Source: Meconema thalassinum | Taxonomy: Eukaryota > Arthropoda > Insecta > Orthoptera > Tettigoniidae | Length of the DNA stretch: 64,000 nt | NCBI GenBank assembly: GCA_946902985.2 | Contig: OX336397.1 | Span: 190,158,813 to 190,222,812, forward strand | Direction: 5' to 3' | Shown: positions 44,001 through 55,434 of the stretch, in pieces | How positions within the stretch are numbered: position 1 is the first letter of the stretch | How the letters are laid out: each line of letters opens with the position of its first letter | Position numbers and translations under genes: made by a program | The notes under the pieces: model-generated | The model's input: only the letters and a program-made list of their open reading frames with translations | What the model was told of the DNA's origin: nothing | The model's database searches: none

Positions 44001-47000
44001 TGCAGTTGCACCTTATATAAAGGGACGTGGCGCGCAGTTCGTCATTTTTGTGGGGGTCCGGGCGGGGACACCAAGAGCCCGCCGATGAGCCTAGCTTGGT
44101 GTCCTAGGCGAAACCCCACACAAGACACGGCACAAACCTAGAAGTATTGCTGAGTTTTAATTCACCGGCCGTGAAAGCCATTATACCATCTTTTTGGAAG
44201 CCTTCATAGGGAGGTTAAGGCTGCTTGAGCTTTTAGTTCTCGTAGTCAAGTGGTGCAGTTGCACCTTATATAAAGGGAGGTGGCGCGCAGTTCGTCACTC
44301 CTGTGGGGGTCCGGGCGGGGACACCAAGAGCCCACCGATGAGCCTAGCTTGGTGTCCTAGGCGAAACCCCACACAAGACACGGCACAAACCTAGAAGAAT
44401 TGCTGAGTTTTAATTCACCGGCCGTGAAAGCCAATATACCATCTTTTTGGAAGCCTTCATAGGGAGGTTAAGGCTGCTTGAGCTTTTAGTTCTCGTAGTC
44501 AAGTGGTGCAATTGCACCTTATATAAAGGGAGGTGGTGCGCAGTTCGTCACTCCTGTGGGGGTCCGGGCGGGGACACCAAGAGCCCGCCGATGAGCCTAG
44601 CTTGGTGTCCTAGGCGAAACCCCACACAAGACACGGCACAAACCTAGAAGAATTGCTGAGTTTTAATTCACCGGCCGTGAAAGCCAATATACCATCTTTT
44701 TGGAAGCCTTCATAGGGAGGTTAAGGCTGCTTGAGCTTTTAGTTCTCGTGGTCAAGTGGTGCAGTTGCACCTCATATAAAGGGACGTGGCGCGCAGTTCG
44801 TCACTCCTGTGGGGGTCCGGGCGGGGACACCAAGAGCCCGCCGATGAGCCTAGCTTGGTGTCCTAGGCGAAACCCCACACAAGACACGGCACAAACCTAG
44901 AAGAATTGCTGAGTTTTAATTCACCGGCTGTGAAAGCCAATATACCATCTTTTTGGAAGCCTTCATAGGGAGGTTAAGGCTGCTTGAGCTTTTAGTTCTC
45001 GTAGTCAAGTGGTGCAGTTGCACCTTAGATAAAGGGACGTGGCGCGCAGTTCGTCACTCCTGTGGGGGTCCGGGCGGGGACACCAAGAGCCCGCCGATGA
45101 GCCTAGCTTGGTGTCCTAGGCGAAACCCCACACAAGACACGGCACAAACCTAGAAGAATTGCTGAGTTTTAATTCACCGGCCGTGAAAGCCAATATACCA
45201 TCTTTTTGGAAGCCTTCATAGAGAGGTTAAGGCTGCTTGAGCTTTTAGTTCTCGTAGTCAAGTGGTGCAGTTGCACCTTATAGAAAGGGAGGTGGCGCGC
45301 AGTTCGTCACTCCTGTGGGGGGTCCGGGCGGGGACACCAAGAGCCCGCCGATGAGCCTAGCTTGGTGTCCTAGGCGAAACCCCACACAAGACACGGCACA
45401 AACCTAGAAGAATTGTTGAGTTTTAATTCACCGGCCGTGAAAGCCATTATACCATCTTTTTGGAAGCCTTCATAGGGAGGTTAAGGCTGCTTGAGCTTTT
45501 AGTTCTCGTAGTCAAGTGGTGCAGTTGCACCTTATATAAAGGGAGGTGGCGCGCAGTTCGTCACTCCTGTGGGGGTCCGGGCGGGGACACCAAGAGCCCG
45601 CCGATGAGCCTAGCTTGGTGTCCTAGGCGAAACCCCACACAAGACACGGCACAAACCTAGAAGAATTGCTGAGTTTTAGTTCACCGGCCGTGAAAGCCAA
45701 TATACCATCTTTTTGGAAGCCGTCATAGGGAGGATAAGGCTGCTTGAGCTTTTAGTTCTCGTAGTCAAGTGGTGCAGTTGCACCTTATATAAAGGGACGT
45801 GGCGCGCAGTTCGTCACTCCTGTGGGTGTCCGGGCGGGGACACCAAGAGCCCGCCGATGAGCCTAGCTTGGTGTCCTAGGCGAAACCCCACACAAGACAC
45901 GGCACAAACCTAGAAGAATTGCTGAGTTTTAATTCACCGGCCGTGAAAGCCAATATACCATCTTTTTGGAAGCCTTCATAGGGAGGTTAAGGCTGCTTGA
46001 GCTTTTAGTTCTCGTAGTCAAGTGGTGCAGTTGCACCTTATATAAAGGGAGGTGGCGCGCAGTTCGTCACTCCTGTGGGGGTCTGGGCGGGGACACCAAG
46101 AGCCCGCCGATGAGCCTAGCTTGGTGTCCTAGGCGAAACCCCACACAAGACACGGCACAAACCTAGAAGAATTGCTGAGTTTTAGTTCACCGGCCGTGAA
46201 AGCCAATATACCATCTTTTTGGAAGCCGTCATAGGGAGGATAAGGCTGCTTGAGCTTTTAGTTCTCGTAGTCAAGTGGTGCAGTTGCACCTTATATAAAG
46301 GGACGTGGCGCGCAGTTCGTCACTCCTGTGGGGGTCCGGGCGGGGACACCAAGAGCCCGCCGATGAGCCTAGCTTGGTGTCCTAGGCGAAACCCCACACA
46401 AGACACGGCACAAACCTAGAAGAATTGCTGAGTTTTAATTCACCGGCCGTGAAAGCCATTATACCATCTTTTTGGAAGCCTTCATAGGGAGGTTAAGGCT
46501 GCTTGAGCTTTTAGTTCTCGTAGTCAAGTGGTGCAATTGCACCTTATATAAAGGGAGGTGGTGCGCAGTTCGTCACTCCTGTGGGGGTCCGGGCGGGGAC
46601 ACCAAGAGCCCGCCGATGAGCCTAGCTTGGTGTCCTAGGCGAAACCCCACACAAGACACGGCACAAACCTAGAAGAATTGCTGAGTTTTAATTCACCGGC
46701 CGTGAAAGCCAATATACCATCTTTTTGGAAGCCTTCATAGGGAGGTTAAGGCTGCTTGAGCTTTTAGTTCTCGTGGTCAAGTGGTGCAGTTGCACCTCAT
46801 ATAAAGGGACGTGGCGCGCAGTTCGTCACTCCTGTGGGGGTCCGGGCGGGGACACCAAGAGCCCGCCGATGAGCCTAGCTTGGTGTCCTAGGCGAAACCC
46901 CACACAAGACACGGCACAAACCTAGAAGAATTGCTGAGTTTTAATTCACCGGCTGTGAAAGCCAATATACCATCTTTTTGGAAGCCTTCATAGGGAGGTT

Positions 47001-49002
47001 AAGGCTGCTTGAGCTTTTAGTTCTCGTAGTCAAGTGGTGCAGTTGCACCTTAGATAAAGGGAGGTGGCGCGCAGTTCTTCACTCCTGTGGGGGTCCGGGC
47101 GGGGACACCAAGAGCCCGCCGATGAGCCTAGCTTGGTGTCCTAGGCGAAACCCCACACAAGACACGGCACAAACCTAGAAGAATTGCTGAGTTTTAATTC
47201 ACCGGCCGTGAAAGCCAATATACCATCATTTGGAAGCCTTCATAGGGAGGTTAAGGCTGCTTGAGCTTTTAGTTCTCGTAGTCAAGTGGTGCAGTTGCAC
47301 CTTATATAAAGGGAGGTGGCGCGCAGTTCGTCACTCCTGTGGGGGTCCGGGCGGGGACACCAAGAGCCCGCCGATGAGCCTAGCTTGGTGTCCTAGGCGA
47401 AACCCCACACAAGACACGGCACAAACCTAGAAGAATTGCTGAGTTTTAATTCACCGGCCGTGAAAGCCAATATACCATCTTTTTGGAAGCCTTCATAGGG
47501 AGGTTAAGGCTGCTTGAGCTTTTAGTTCTCGTAGTCAAGTGGTGCAGTTGCACCTTATAGAAAGGGAGGTGGCGCGCAGTTCGTCACTCCTGTGGGGGTC
47601 CGGGCGGGGACACCAAGAGCCCGCCGATGAGCCTAGCTTGGTGTCCTAGGCGAAACCCCACACAAGACACGGCACAAACCTAGAAGAATTGTTGATTTTT
47701 AATTCACCGGCCGTGAAAGCCATTATACCATCTTTTTGGAAGCCTTCATAGGGAGGTTAATGCTGCTTGAGCTTTTAGTTCTCGTAGTCAAGTGGTGCAG
47801 TTGCACCTTATATAAAGGGACGTGGCGCGCAGTTCGTCACTCCTGTGGGGGTCCGGGCGGGGACACCAAGAGCCCGCCGATGAGCCTAGCTTGGTGTCCT
47901 AGGCGAAACCCCACACAAGACACGGCACAAACCTAGAAGAATTGCTGAGTTTTAATTCACCGGCCGTGAAAGCCAATATACCATCTTTTTGGAAGCCTTC
48001 ATAGGGAGGTTAAGGCTGCTTGAGCTTTTAGTTCTCGTAGTCAAGTGGTGCAGTTGCACCTTATATAAAGGGAGGTGGCGCGCAGTTCGTCACTCCTGTG
48101 GGGGTCCGGGCGGGGACACCAAGAGCCCGCTGATGAGCCTAGCTTGGTGTCCTAGGCGAAACCCCACACAAGACACGGCACAAACCTAGAAGAAATGCTG
48201 AGTTTTAGTTCACCGGCCGTGAAAGCCAATATACCATCTTTTTGGAAGCCTTCATAGGGAGGATAAGGCTGCTTGAGCTTTTAGTTCTCGTAGTCGAGTG
48301 GTGCAGTTGCACCTTATATAAAGAGACGTGGCGCGCAGTTCGTCACTCCTGTGGGGGTCCGGGCGGGGACACCAAGAGCCCGCCGATGAGCCTAGCTTGG
48401 TGTCCTAGGCGAAACCCCACACAAGACACGGCACAAACCTAGAAGAATTGCTGAGTTTTAATTCACCGGCCGTGAAAGCCATTATACCATCTTTTTGGAA
48501 GCCTTCATAGGGAGGTTAAGGCTGCTTGAGCTTTTAGTTCTCGTAGTCAAGTGGTGCAGTTGCACCTTATATAAAGGGAGGTGGCGCGCAGTTCGTCACT
48601 CCTGTGGGGGTCCGAGCGGGGACACCAAGAGCCCGCCGATGAGCCTAGCTTGGTGTCCTAGGCGAAACCCCACACAAGACACGGCACAAACCTAGAAGAA
48701 TTGCTGAGTTTTAATTCACCGGCCGTGAAAGCCAATATACCATCTTTTTGGAAGCCTTCATAGGGAGGTTAAGGCTGCTTGAGCTTTTAGTTCTCGTAGT
48801 CAAGTGGTGCAATTGCACCTTATATAAAGGGAGGTGGCGCGCAGTTCGTCACTCCTGTGGGGGTCCGGGCGGGGACACCAAGAGCCCGCCGATGAGCCTA
48901 GCTTGGTGTCCTAGGCGAAACCCCACACAAGACACGGCACAAACATAGAAGAATTGCTGAGTTTTAATTCACCGGCCGTGAAAGCCAATATACCATCTTT
49001 TT
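38012..49002 (+). repeat. 253-bp satellite array, ~43 monomers
   Basis: About 10,990 bp of head-to-tail monomers, mostly 253 bp, with variants one to a few bases shorter or longer. Monomers differ at few positions. Each contains, in order: the GCCTAG..CTAGGC inverted repeat, CACCGGCCGTGAAAGCC, ATACCATCTTTTTGGAAGCC, a dyad GGTGCA(G/A)TTGCACC, TATATAAAGGG, GCGCGCAGTTCGTCACTCC, and GGGGTCCGGGCGGGGACACC. A 66-codon open frame recurs in most monomers but starts at TTG and tracks overall sequence identity, so I do not call it coding. Recurrent variants (CAATTG dyad, TTAGATAAAG, CATCATTTGG) follow each other in order, showing higher-order duplication. The array starts next to a LINE fragment and ends at 49002 before unrelated sequence. 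Confidence 0.97.
38690..38737 (+). promoter_or_regulatory. core-promoter-like block inside a satellite monomer (example)
   Basis: In this monomer the dyad GGTGCAGTTGCACC (38690-38703) abuts TATATAAAG (38705-38713), and TCACTCC, which fits the initiator YYANWYY, places its A at 38735, exactly 30 bp after the first T of the TATA box. The same layout recurs in most monomers. In some the TATA is mutated (TTAGATAAAG, TATAGAAAG, TCACATAAAG). Whether any RNA polymerase uses it is unknown. Confidence 0.5.
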
Positions 49003-49445
49003 AAAAGAAATTGATTAGAAAGAGGAGTAAGTGAAATACAAGACGCTGCTTATATCTCATTGGCTGTTAGAAAAGGAAAGAGCAATCGTCTTTTGCCGCA
49101 TAGCATTGTAGGAAAATAATCGAAGCACTTTGGAAACCTGCGGCTGTCCAGAGCCGCTGAGGGAGCAATAGTCTCATTTTTCGCCGCATAGCGTTGTGCG
49201 ATATTTTTCCCGTGTGCCAAATGGCTTAAATCTTGTGATTGGAGAGGGCTGTTTGAAATTTCAAGTGGACAGTGTTACTTGTCATGTTCTGAGGGGTAAG
49301 TATATAACATTCGGTTCTGATCGGTGAAACGGTGATTGAGCCAAAGGGCCTAAATGAAGGGGTTGGAGAGGGCTATCTAAAATTATTGTTTCCAAAAACC
49401 TTCCTGGGGGTGAGCACTACATCGCTACAATATTGCAATGCAATC
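49003..49445. other. no gene recognised
   Basis: Between the satellite and a LINE end. TTTTGCCGCATAGCATTGT at 49092 and TTTCGCCGCATAGCGTTGT at 49179 are an imperfect direct repeat about 87 bp apart. No coding frame of note. Confidence 0.4.
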
Positions 49446-50178
49446 GGTTAAACGGTGTCGGACTCTATTAATCTCGGACAGACATAAGATATCTCAGAAC
49501 TTCAGCCCTTGGACTGAGCTTCTCAGCTACTGAATATGCAGCACCAGTTTGGATTTCTTCTCCACATTCCAAAGAGGTGGATATAGCTCTGAATGAGACT
49601 TCCTGGATTGTGTCTGGATGTCTTAGACCAACATCACTTCAGAAGATCTACCCTCTCATTGGAATGTCCCCACCTCATGTCCGAAGAATGGTAGCAGCAG
49701 CATCTGAGAAGAAACGGCAAGAAACGGATTCAAGGCATCCACTTTCCGGTCAACAACCTGCCCGACAGAGACTTAAATCCAGAAACAGCTTTTTGAGGGG
49801 AGTAACTGCCCTCGAAGTCTCACATGAAGCTGCCCGTGTGAAGATATGGAAGACAGAAATCAAAGACCCAATTATTCCTCTGTCAGAAAAAATGGCACCT
49901 GGTCAAAACTTGCCATATGGAACTTGGAAATCATTGAACAGGCTGAGGACGGGGGTTTCATGCTGCAAGAACAATCTAAAGAAATGGAACATGCTCGTCA
50001 ACAATGATGAGTTCTGCGATTGCAGCATGTTACAAGATCCAGAACACCTGCTGATCTGCCCCTAGATGGAGTACATATGTTCAAAATACGATCTTATGGC
50101 TGCAAATGCTAAGCTTAATGTTGTAACTGTTGCTACTTACTGGCAAAATACAATTTGATTCGGACACAGAAAATAAAA

Positions 50179-50209
<31 letters not shown>

Positions 50210-50210
50210 A
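49446..50210 (+). pseudogene. Jockey-type LINE C-terminal end with (AAAT)n tail
   Basis: From about 49500 the translation gives ATEYAAPVWISSPHSKEVDI, then the open frame 49577-50065: ALNETSWIVSGCLRPT, LIGMSPPHVRRMVAAASEKK, NLPYGTWKSLNRLRTGVSCC and a zinc-finger-like CDCSMLQDPEHLLICP. This is the typical C-terminal region of Jockey-superfamily LINE polyproteins. The 3' UTR ends in (AAAT)n at about 50173-50210. The 5' part is missing; no clear TSD. Confidence 0.85.
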
Positions 50211-50213
50211 TGA

Positions 50214-50886
50214 GAAGTCGAGTGAAAGATTTGCTCGTAGGGAAATTACGACGACTACCCTCTGTGGATGGTGACGAATCAAATGTTATTGAATTACCAG
50301 CCATACTTCCAACTCATGATGATATCGTGGCTGAGATTTACGGCGAAACATTCACTTCTCCGAAGGAAGTTCGCATTCTTACACCAAGAAATGAACACTA
50401 ACAAAATTAATTTTAAAGTCTTTGAACTGATATCCAGTAGTTCAAAAATATAAACCAGCGTTAACAGCTTAATACTGAAGATGAAATCAGTTACTTCAGT
50501 TTCCTACATAATTCTTGAATTCCTTGGAAATAAGTGATTACCTCCATATATACTTACCCTAAAATTTTGAGCCATAGTTATGCTCCTTAGAAATTTGAAC
50601 GTTTCCCAAGGGCTCCTAAATGGAACCAGATTATTTGTAATAAATATGTATAAACATTGCTTTGAAATAATAACTGCAGATAGTATAGGGCAGAGAGCTA
50701 TAATACTTGGACTTTAATTAACATCATCCGATTAAACAGTTCCATTTTCCAATTCGCTTGGCGTACTTGATCACAATCCATAAAGCTCACGGGGAAACTC
50801 TAGAACGTGTAGGAGTCTATTTGCCTCATCGAGGTTTCAGTCATGGCCAGTTATATGTTGCGAAGTCGATCCTTCGACTTCCTTAA
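50214..50886 (+). pseudogene. Helitron helicase (PIF1-like) C-terminal remnant
   Basis: Helitrons encode a Rep-helicase protein for rolling-circle transposition. Pieces of its C-terminal helicase appear in order but in different frames: VIELPAILPTHDDIVAEIYG and VRILTPRNEH (50214-50401), then shifted TNKINFKVFE, then MLLRNLNVSQGLLNGTRLFV with IGQRAIILG (about 50580-50715), then FPIRLAYLITIHKAHGETLE with VGVYLPHRGFSHGQLYVAKS (50746-50886). The last block is the motif V/VI region that ends Helitron helicases. The Rep domain and the ATP-binding loop are absent. No hairpin/CTRR terminus was identified. Confidence 0.82.
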
Positions 50887-51049
50887 AGTTGCTACTGTGT
50901 CAAAACGTAATCGTTCAAAAAAGGCATATAAGAGAATCCTTCTTAAATATTTTCCCAATGGCCGAAACTCGTACATTTTATTAATTAATGGATATTAATT
51001 TATTATTATTGACTAATTCATTGAATGCCAATTGGTATTCATTATAGAT
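50887..51049. other. AT-rich spacer
   Basis: No feature recognised. Confidence 0.4.
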
Positions 51050-51885
51050 TAAATCGTCAGTAAGGAAAGTTATTAATCTCATGCAGATTAAGTTGAAGCA
51101 CCTGTTACTGTTGGGTACAATCGTGCTGACCGACTTGGAAACGTTAATTTCGAATCCTTAAAAAAAGCTAAGCCATTTGGTATGAAAATAAATATTAATA
51201 AAACAAAAGTCATGATGTTTAGTCGAAACCCACGTCCATGGCACGTGATGATCAGTGGTGAGCCTGTACAACAACTAGCACAGTTCAAATATCTGGGCCA
51301 GATCTTAGCAGAAAATCTTCAGTGTCACACTGAAATAAAAACACGAATAGCAGTAGCAAAGCAAGCCTTCAGAGATAAACAGCCCCTTCTCTGTCAGAAA
51401 ACTATGTCCCTCAGCTTACGAAAAAGAATAATGAAATCTTATGCTTGGTCTGTTGCGTTGTATTGTGCTGAGACCTGGACGTTAACCAAGAGTGATATTA
51501 AGAGGCTAGAAGCCTTTGAGATGTGGTGTTGGCTTCGTCTACAACAGATAAGTTGGGTGGAGATGAAGACTAACACTGAGGTATTGAACATTGTTGACGA
51601 AAAGAGACAGCTGATGAGTCGGATTAGGAAGAGACAACTTTTGTGGATGGGACATAGGCTTCGACAAAGGAATGTGTTATCGGAATATTGGAAGGTAAAA
51701 TACCAGGAAAACGCTCTCGTGGAAGACCAAGAAAGACATGGTGACATTTCTTGTGAATTCAGGATGCAGGAGCTATGCAGACGCCAAACGTACAGCACAG
51801 GATCGACCCAGTTGGAGAAGTCTCGTCGCAGGGGCAAACCAGTCATCAGACTGAATTACTCTAAGAAGAAGAACTTTATTTTCTA
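51050..51885 (+). pseudogene. LINE C-terminal fragment
   Basis: Open from 51182: MKININKTKVMMFSRNPRP, FKYLGQILAENLQCHTEIKT, RIMKSYAWSVALYCAETWTL, RLEAFEMWCWLRLQQISW, RQLMSRIRKRQLLWMGHRLR. A frameshift near 51700 moves the basic GKRSRGRPRKTW motif to another frame, so the formal frame to 52045 is not real after that. It ends at about 51885 in an AGAAGAAGAA run. Confidence 0.82.
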
Positions 51886-53229
51886 CATTATCTCAATATT
51901 TGGGGAACGTTGGCGAAGTAATGAATGCCATGTCTCAGGTGTTCCTGCATTCTCTTTCTTTAATTTTCTCCTCAAAATCTTACAAGCCTTGCTCAAATTC
52001 CGATCTTCCTGCGATCAGAAGCCACAAGATCTCTCTTTAACGTGAAATTGGTACCACTCATTTTGAAAACGCACATACACTGACTGGGACTTGAGGAGTT
52101 CTCATAAATATTACTGATGTGTGACAAAACCCATTATTGAGCCGCGCTTAGCAGATGGGAGGATATAAATCAGATGTTATTTAAAAAAAAAAATCTGGTG
52201 CACACAGAGTGATTTGTTTTGAAGTATTGACTTGGTGATTTTTTGTTTTATGATACCGGCTCTACAGTAGTACCGTATGCATGGGGTTGGTGATACTGTA
52301 TTTGTCCATAAGTCAACTGGAATTTTATCTACTGTAAATAAGACGTGATAAGTTTTTGAGAGGGAGGTTTATTCTACATACCTGTTGCAAATAAAATGAA
52401 CCTATGTGGTGTAATATATATAATCATGCCCCAACGTTGGTCGAAACTTGTAATAAATATGATATCGAAGCTAGCCACCCCAGGGTAGCGTACAGTACAC
52501 GGACTTCACTAATATACACATTTATTAATAACTTTGACTATATACATAACAATACTTCTCCAACATGCATATTCTTCTTTTCTGTTTTTTCTCTGGCTAT
52601 CAAAAACTATCAATACCTGTTTGTCACTTCCATTTACCTGCATCTCTCACACAGAATGCACAACTATCTTCATAGTCTACCCCTCACACAATTCTTAGTA
52701 TTCTTCTGCTTCATTTCTTTTCTTCTTGCGTTTTATAAAACTTCTGCTTCTGTCCTTCTTACTAGATGTTCTCTGTAATAATTGTTCTAAAACAAAAACA
52801 CAATTGCCATACCAGATAACTTCACAAATCATTCCGCATGGCATCAACTATCAATCACCCAAATAACACATCCCCATGGTTACCTTGCCATTAAATCAAA
52901 GCCACCTGCCACCCACTGCTGGACCCACAAAGAATCTCTATCAATCAAAGTACAAGGTGGCCATGGTTAGTAACTTCAAAACAAAAATAAATACCACCAA
53001 CAGAAAGATACTAAAAGAAAGCTCAGTGACTTACTAAAATTCGGTTACAGTGGGAATGTTTAAATGGATTGATGACACAGCCACTTTCTATGCATCTTTT
53101 AAATATTAATCTATAAAGTCGTTTAGCAATTCATAAGTTACTGCCATCACTGCTAATGCCGAAATATGTCATGTTGATGTATGCACGATAGCACGAAGAA
53201 TTAGGTAACATTGGTGTATTAAGTGGAGA
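51886..53229. other. no gene recognised
   Basis: A 124-codon plus-strand frame (52404-52778) is F/L/S-rich without a domain. No repeat family recognised. Confidence 0.4.
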
Positions 53230-53990
53230 TACACTCACGCACACTCACTCAGAAGGACACGAATATACCGCGCCGATCTCAAAAAATTCCTCCACTGAAC
53301 TCTGTTTTGGACGAGTTGTTGCCACATTCAGATGTCGACAAAGTTTGGAGATTTCATTTTTCCAGGAACTTCGTGGTCTTCCAACTGGCTATTTTCCTCT
53401 TGGTTCTTGTTTAAAGATTTGTAAGACCATCCTATCATCTCCCATTCTGCTTGCCACGGTGAGTGAGTGTTTATCGTGTTCGCTCCTGGCCGTGGTAAGT
53501 GATTTTTGAAAGGCGGAAAATTACGGCACCATGTCATACGATGTTGGCATGTCAAAGAACCCACTTGAATTCAGTAGGCCGTGTTCATAATAGCAAAATC
53601 AATCTCGGGAGTTTCCGCCAACACAAAGTTCCTCATTTCTCAATTAGAAAGCGCTATAGTGTTCAAGGAGCTAAAACATCTAATCTCCTTGACTTTCATA
53701 GTGTTTCAAAGAACAACGAAATTCAACATGCAAGCTACCCTTTGAGTGTCAAATAACATAGCTTCCACCCGGCACTCGAGGCCATACGATATTATTATTA
53801 TTATTATTATTATTATCTCCCATCCTTAGTAAATGACCAGCCCATTGAAGTCTTCCGGAGTTAGTGATATTCAGTATTGGTGCTCGCTACGATAGTGAGT
53901 GTATGCCTTTATTTGAACTTTCTTTCCAGCTTTGAGATGCAGGGTCAAAAAATGGTCCAAATATTTTCCTATACTTTTTTTTTTTTTTTT
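53230..53990 (-). pseudogene. LINE C-terminal fragment split by a SINE
   Basis: On the minus strand 53990-53824 gives NITNSGRLQWAGHLLRMGDD and after the SINE 53436-53230 gives KQEPRGK, PVGRPRSSWKNEISKLCRHL and VEEFFEIGAVYSCPSE then a stop. The SINE sits exactly between GDDR and the continuation, so the pieces are one old LINE end. Confidence 0.72.
53446..53814 (+). repeat. SINE family 1 with deleted promoter interior, 9-bp TSD
   Basis: Head reads CTTGCCACGGTGAGTGAGTG then jumps from TTATCGTG to TTCGCTCCTGGCCGTGG: about 26 bp between A- and B-box regions present in other copies are gone. The body and (ATT)n tail are intact. ATCTCCCAT at 53437-53445 and 53815-53823 is the TSD. Confidence 0.85.
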
Positions 53991-54009
53991 TGAGATACTG
54001 GAGAAATAA

Positions 54010-55176
54010 TTTCTACTCTGAGATTTGCTGATGACAACGTCATCGTAGCCAATTAGCCAGGGGATTCCAATGAGTTTTTAAATGGAATGAATTCTGTCTT
54101 GAGGAAATAATTGACGGCTTCGGTGGCTTAGTTGGTAGTATGCTGAGCTTCTATGCCCAACATCGCGGGTTCAATCCCGGCTGAAGTCGTCGTTTTTTAA
54201 AGAGCGATATAAATCCCTGAGTATGCCTTCCTTTGGAGGGGAAGTAAAGCCGGCGGGCACATGTCATAGATGTATGGCATGTAAAAGATCATTTCACTAA
54301 CTACAAATGTGTAATGCTAAATTTATAGGTTTGATTTGATGAACGCTCTATTAAGTTCCGTTCACCGCATGGTGCTGGTTGCGGTGGTATCTAGTAGCCA
54401 AGTTTGCAGCTAGGTATCATTGAAGGTAGCATTTGGTAGCAAAAGTAGGAATTACTTGAACTACTTGCAGTCCTTACCTGAACTACAGATAACACACACT
54501 AATACAGCCATCACAATTAACACACAAAGTACACGGGGCTACATGACCAAATCGCAGCCCCTAAACTGAGGAACCAATGAGGAAATAATTCACTATGAAA
54601 ATTAATAAATGTATAAAAATATTGGAGAGCAGACGAAATAAATCAGAAACCCCTATGGACGCCAAATTGGAAGGCGAAAAGGTAAAGGAAGTAGGAGACC
54701 TCTGTTACTTAGGAAGCAAATCGGATGAAGCAAACAGGATACAAAAAGTAGATTGGCTCAGGTAAGGAAAGCATTTCTACAGAAAATGAATCTGTTGACA
54801 TCGAATATAAATTTAGGTATTTGAAAGTCATTTTTGAAAGCCTTTGTCTGGAGCGTGGTGCTCTATGGAAGTGAAACTTGGATTGGTACAGGCGAATGAT
54901 GAAGATCAGATGTGTGGATAAGGTAAGAAATGAAGAGGTATTAAGCCGAGTGGGCGATGAGAGATGTTTCTGGCGACTGCTAATGAAGAGAAGAGATAGG
55001 TTGGTAGGACACAAACTACGACACCCAGGAATAGCAAACTTAGTTATGGAAGGAAGGGTCGAAGACAAGAACTCTAGGGATAGACCAAGGTTAGAATATG
55101 TTAAAGAGATTGCCTCGGATATACGGTGTGGTAGCTATGTAGAGATGAAACAACTCGCTCAGAACAGGGAGATATA
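54010..55176 (+). pseudogene. LINE RT/C-terminal fragment split by a SINE
   Basis: The catalytic box LRFADDNVIVAN is at about 54021-54055. After the SINE (54113-54577) come ESRRNKSETPMDAKLEGEKV, EVGDLCYLGSKS, then in other frames FVWSVVLYGSETWI, and 54878-55174 gives VRNEEVLSRVGDERCFWRLL, GHKLRHPGIANLVMEGRVED and RDRPRLEYVKEIASDI. Several frameshifts; dead. Confidence 0.8.
54113..54577 (+). repeat. SINE family 3, full copy with 13-bp TSD
   Basis: 465 bp: head GGCTTCGGTGGCTTAGTTGG with B box CGGGTTCAATCCCGG, body with GGAGGGGAAGTAAAGCCGGC, a TAGGTATCATTGAAGGTAGC block and the end AAGTACACGGGGCTACATGA. TGAGGAAATAATT at 54100-54112 and 54578-54590 is an exact TSD in the LINE. Confidence 0.9.
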
Positions 55177-55434
55177 GAGAGCTGCATCAAACCAGTCAAA
55201 ACACCCAAGACTAAAACAACAAACAGTAGGATAAAATGCAACTGTATTATGGAAACCTAAGATGTATTTTTATTGCTCAACTTTGAATTTATTTTCTGTA
55301 GGCTCCAACCCAGCCAACCACTAGGAGGAAAAACTTGAAACACTCTGATTTATGTGGTTTGTATCAAGTTAAGTAGCGGTTCATGACGTAATACTCCCTC
55401 ATAACTTTTCTAAAGTACACCTGTGGTAATGGTC

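Noticed and set aside
38127..48948. Recurrent 66-codon open frame in most satellite monomers, looking like a multicopy small-protein family
   Set aside because: It begins at TTG rather than ATG, and variation among monomers is as frequent in coding as in non-coding positions with no sign of codon constraint. Its repetition follows from the tandem array itself.
38012..49002. CRISPR-like array
   Set aside because: The whole 253-bp unit is repeated with no short-repeat/unique-spacer pattern, and the genome is eukaryotic.
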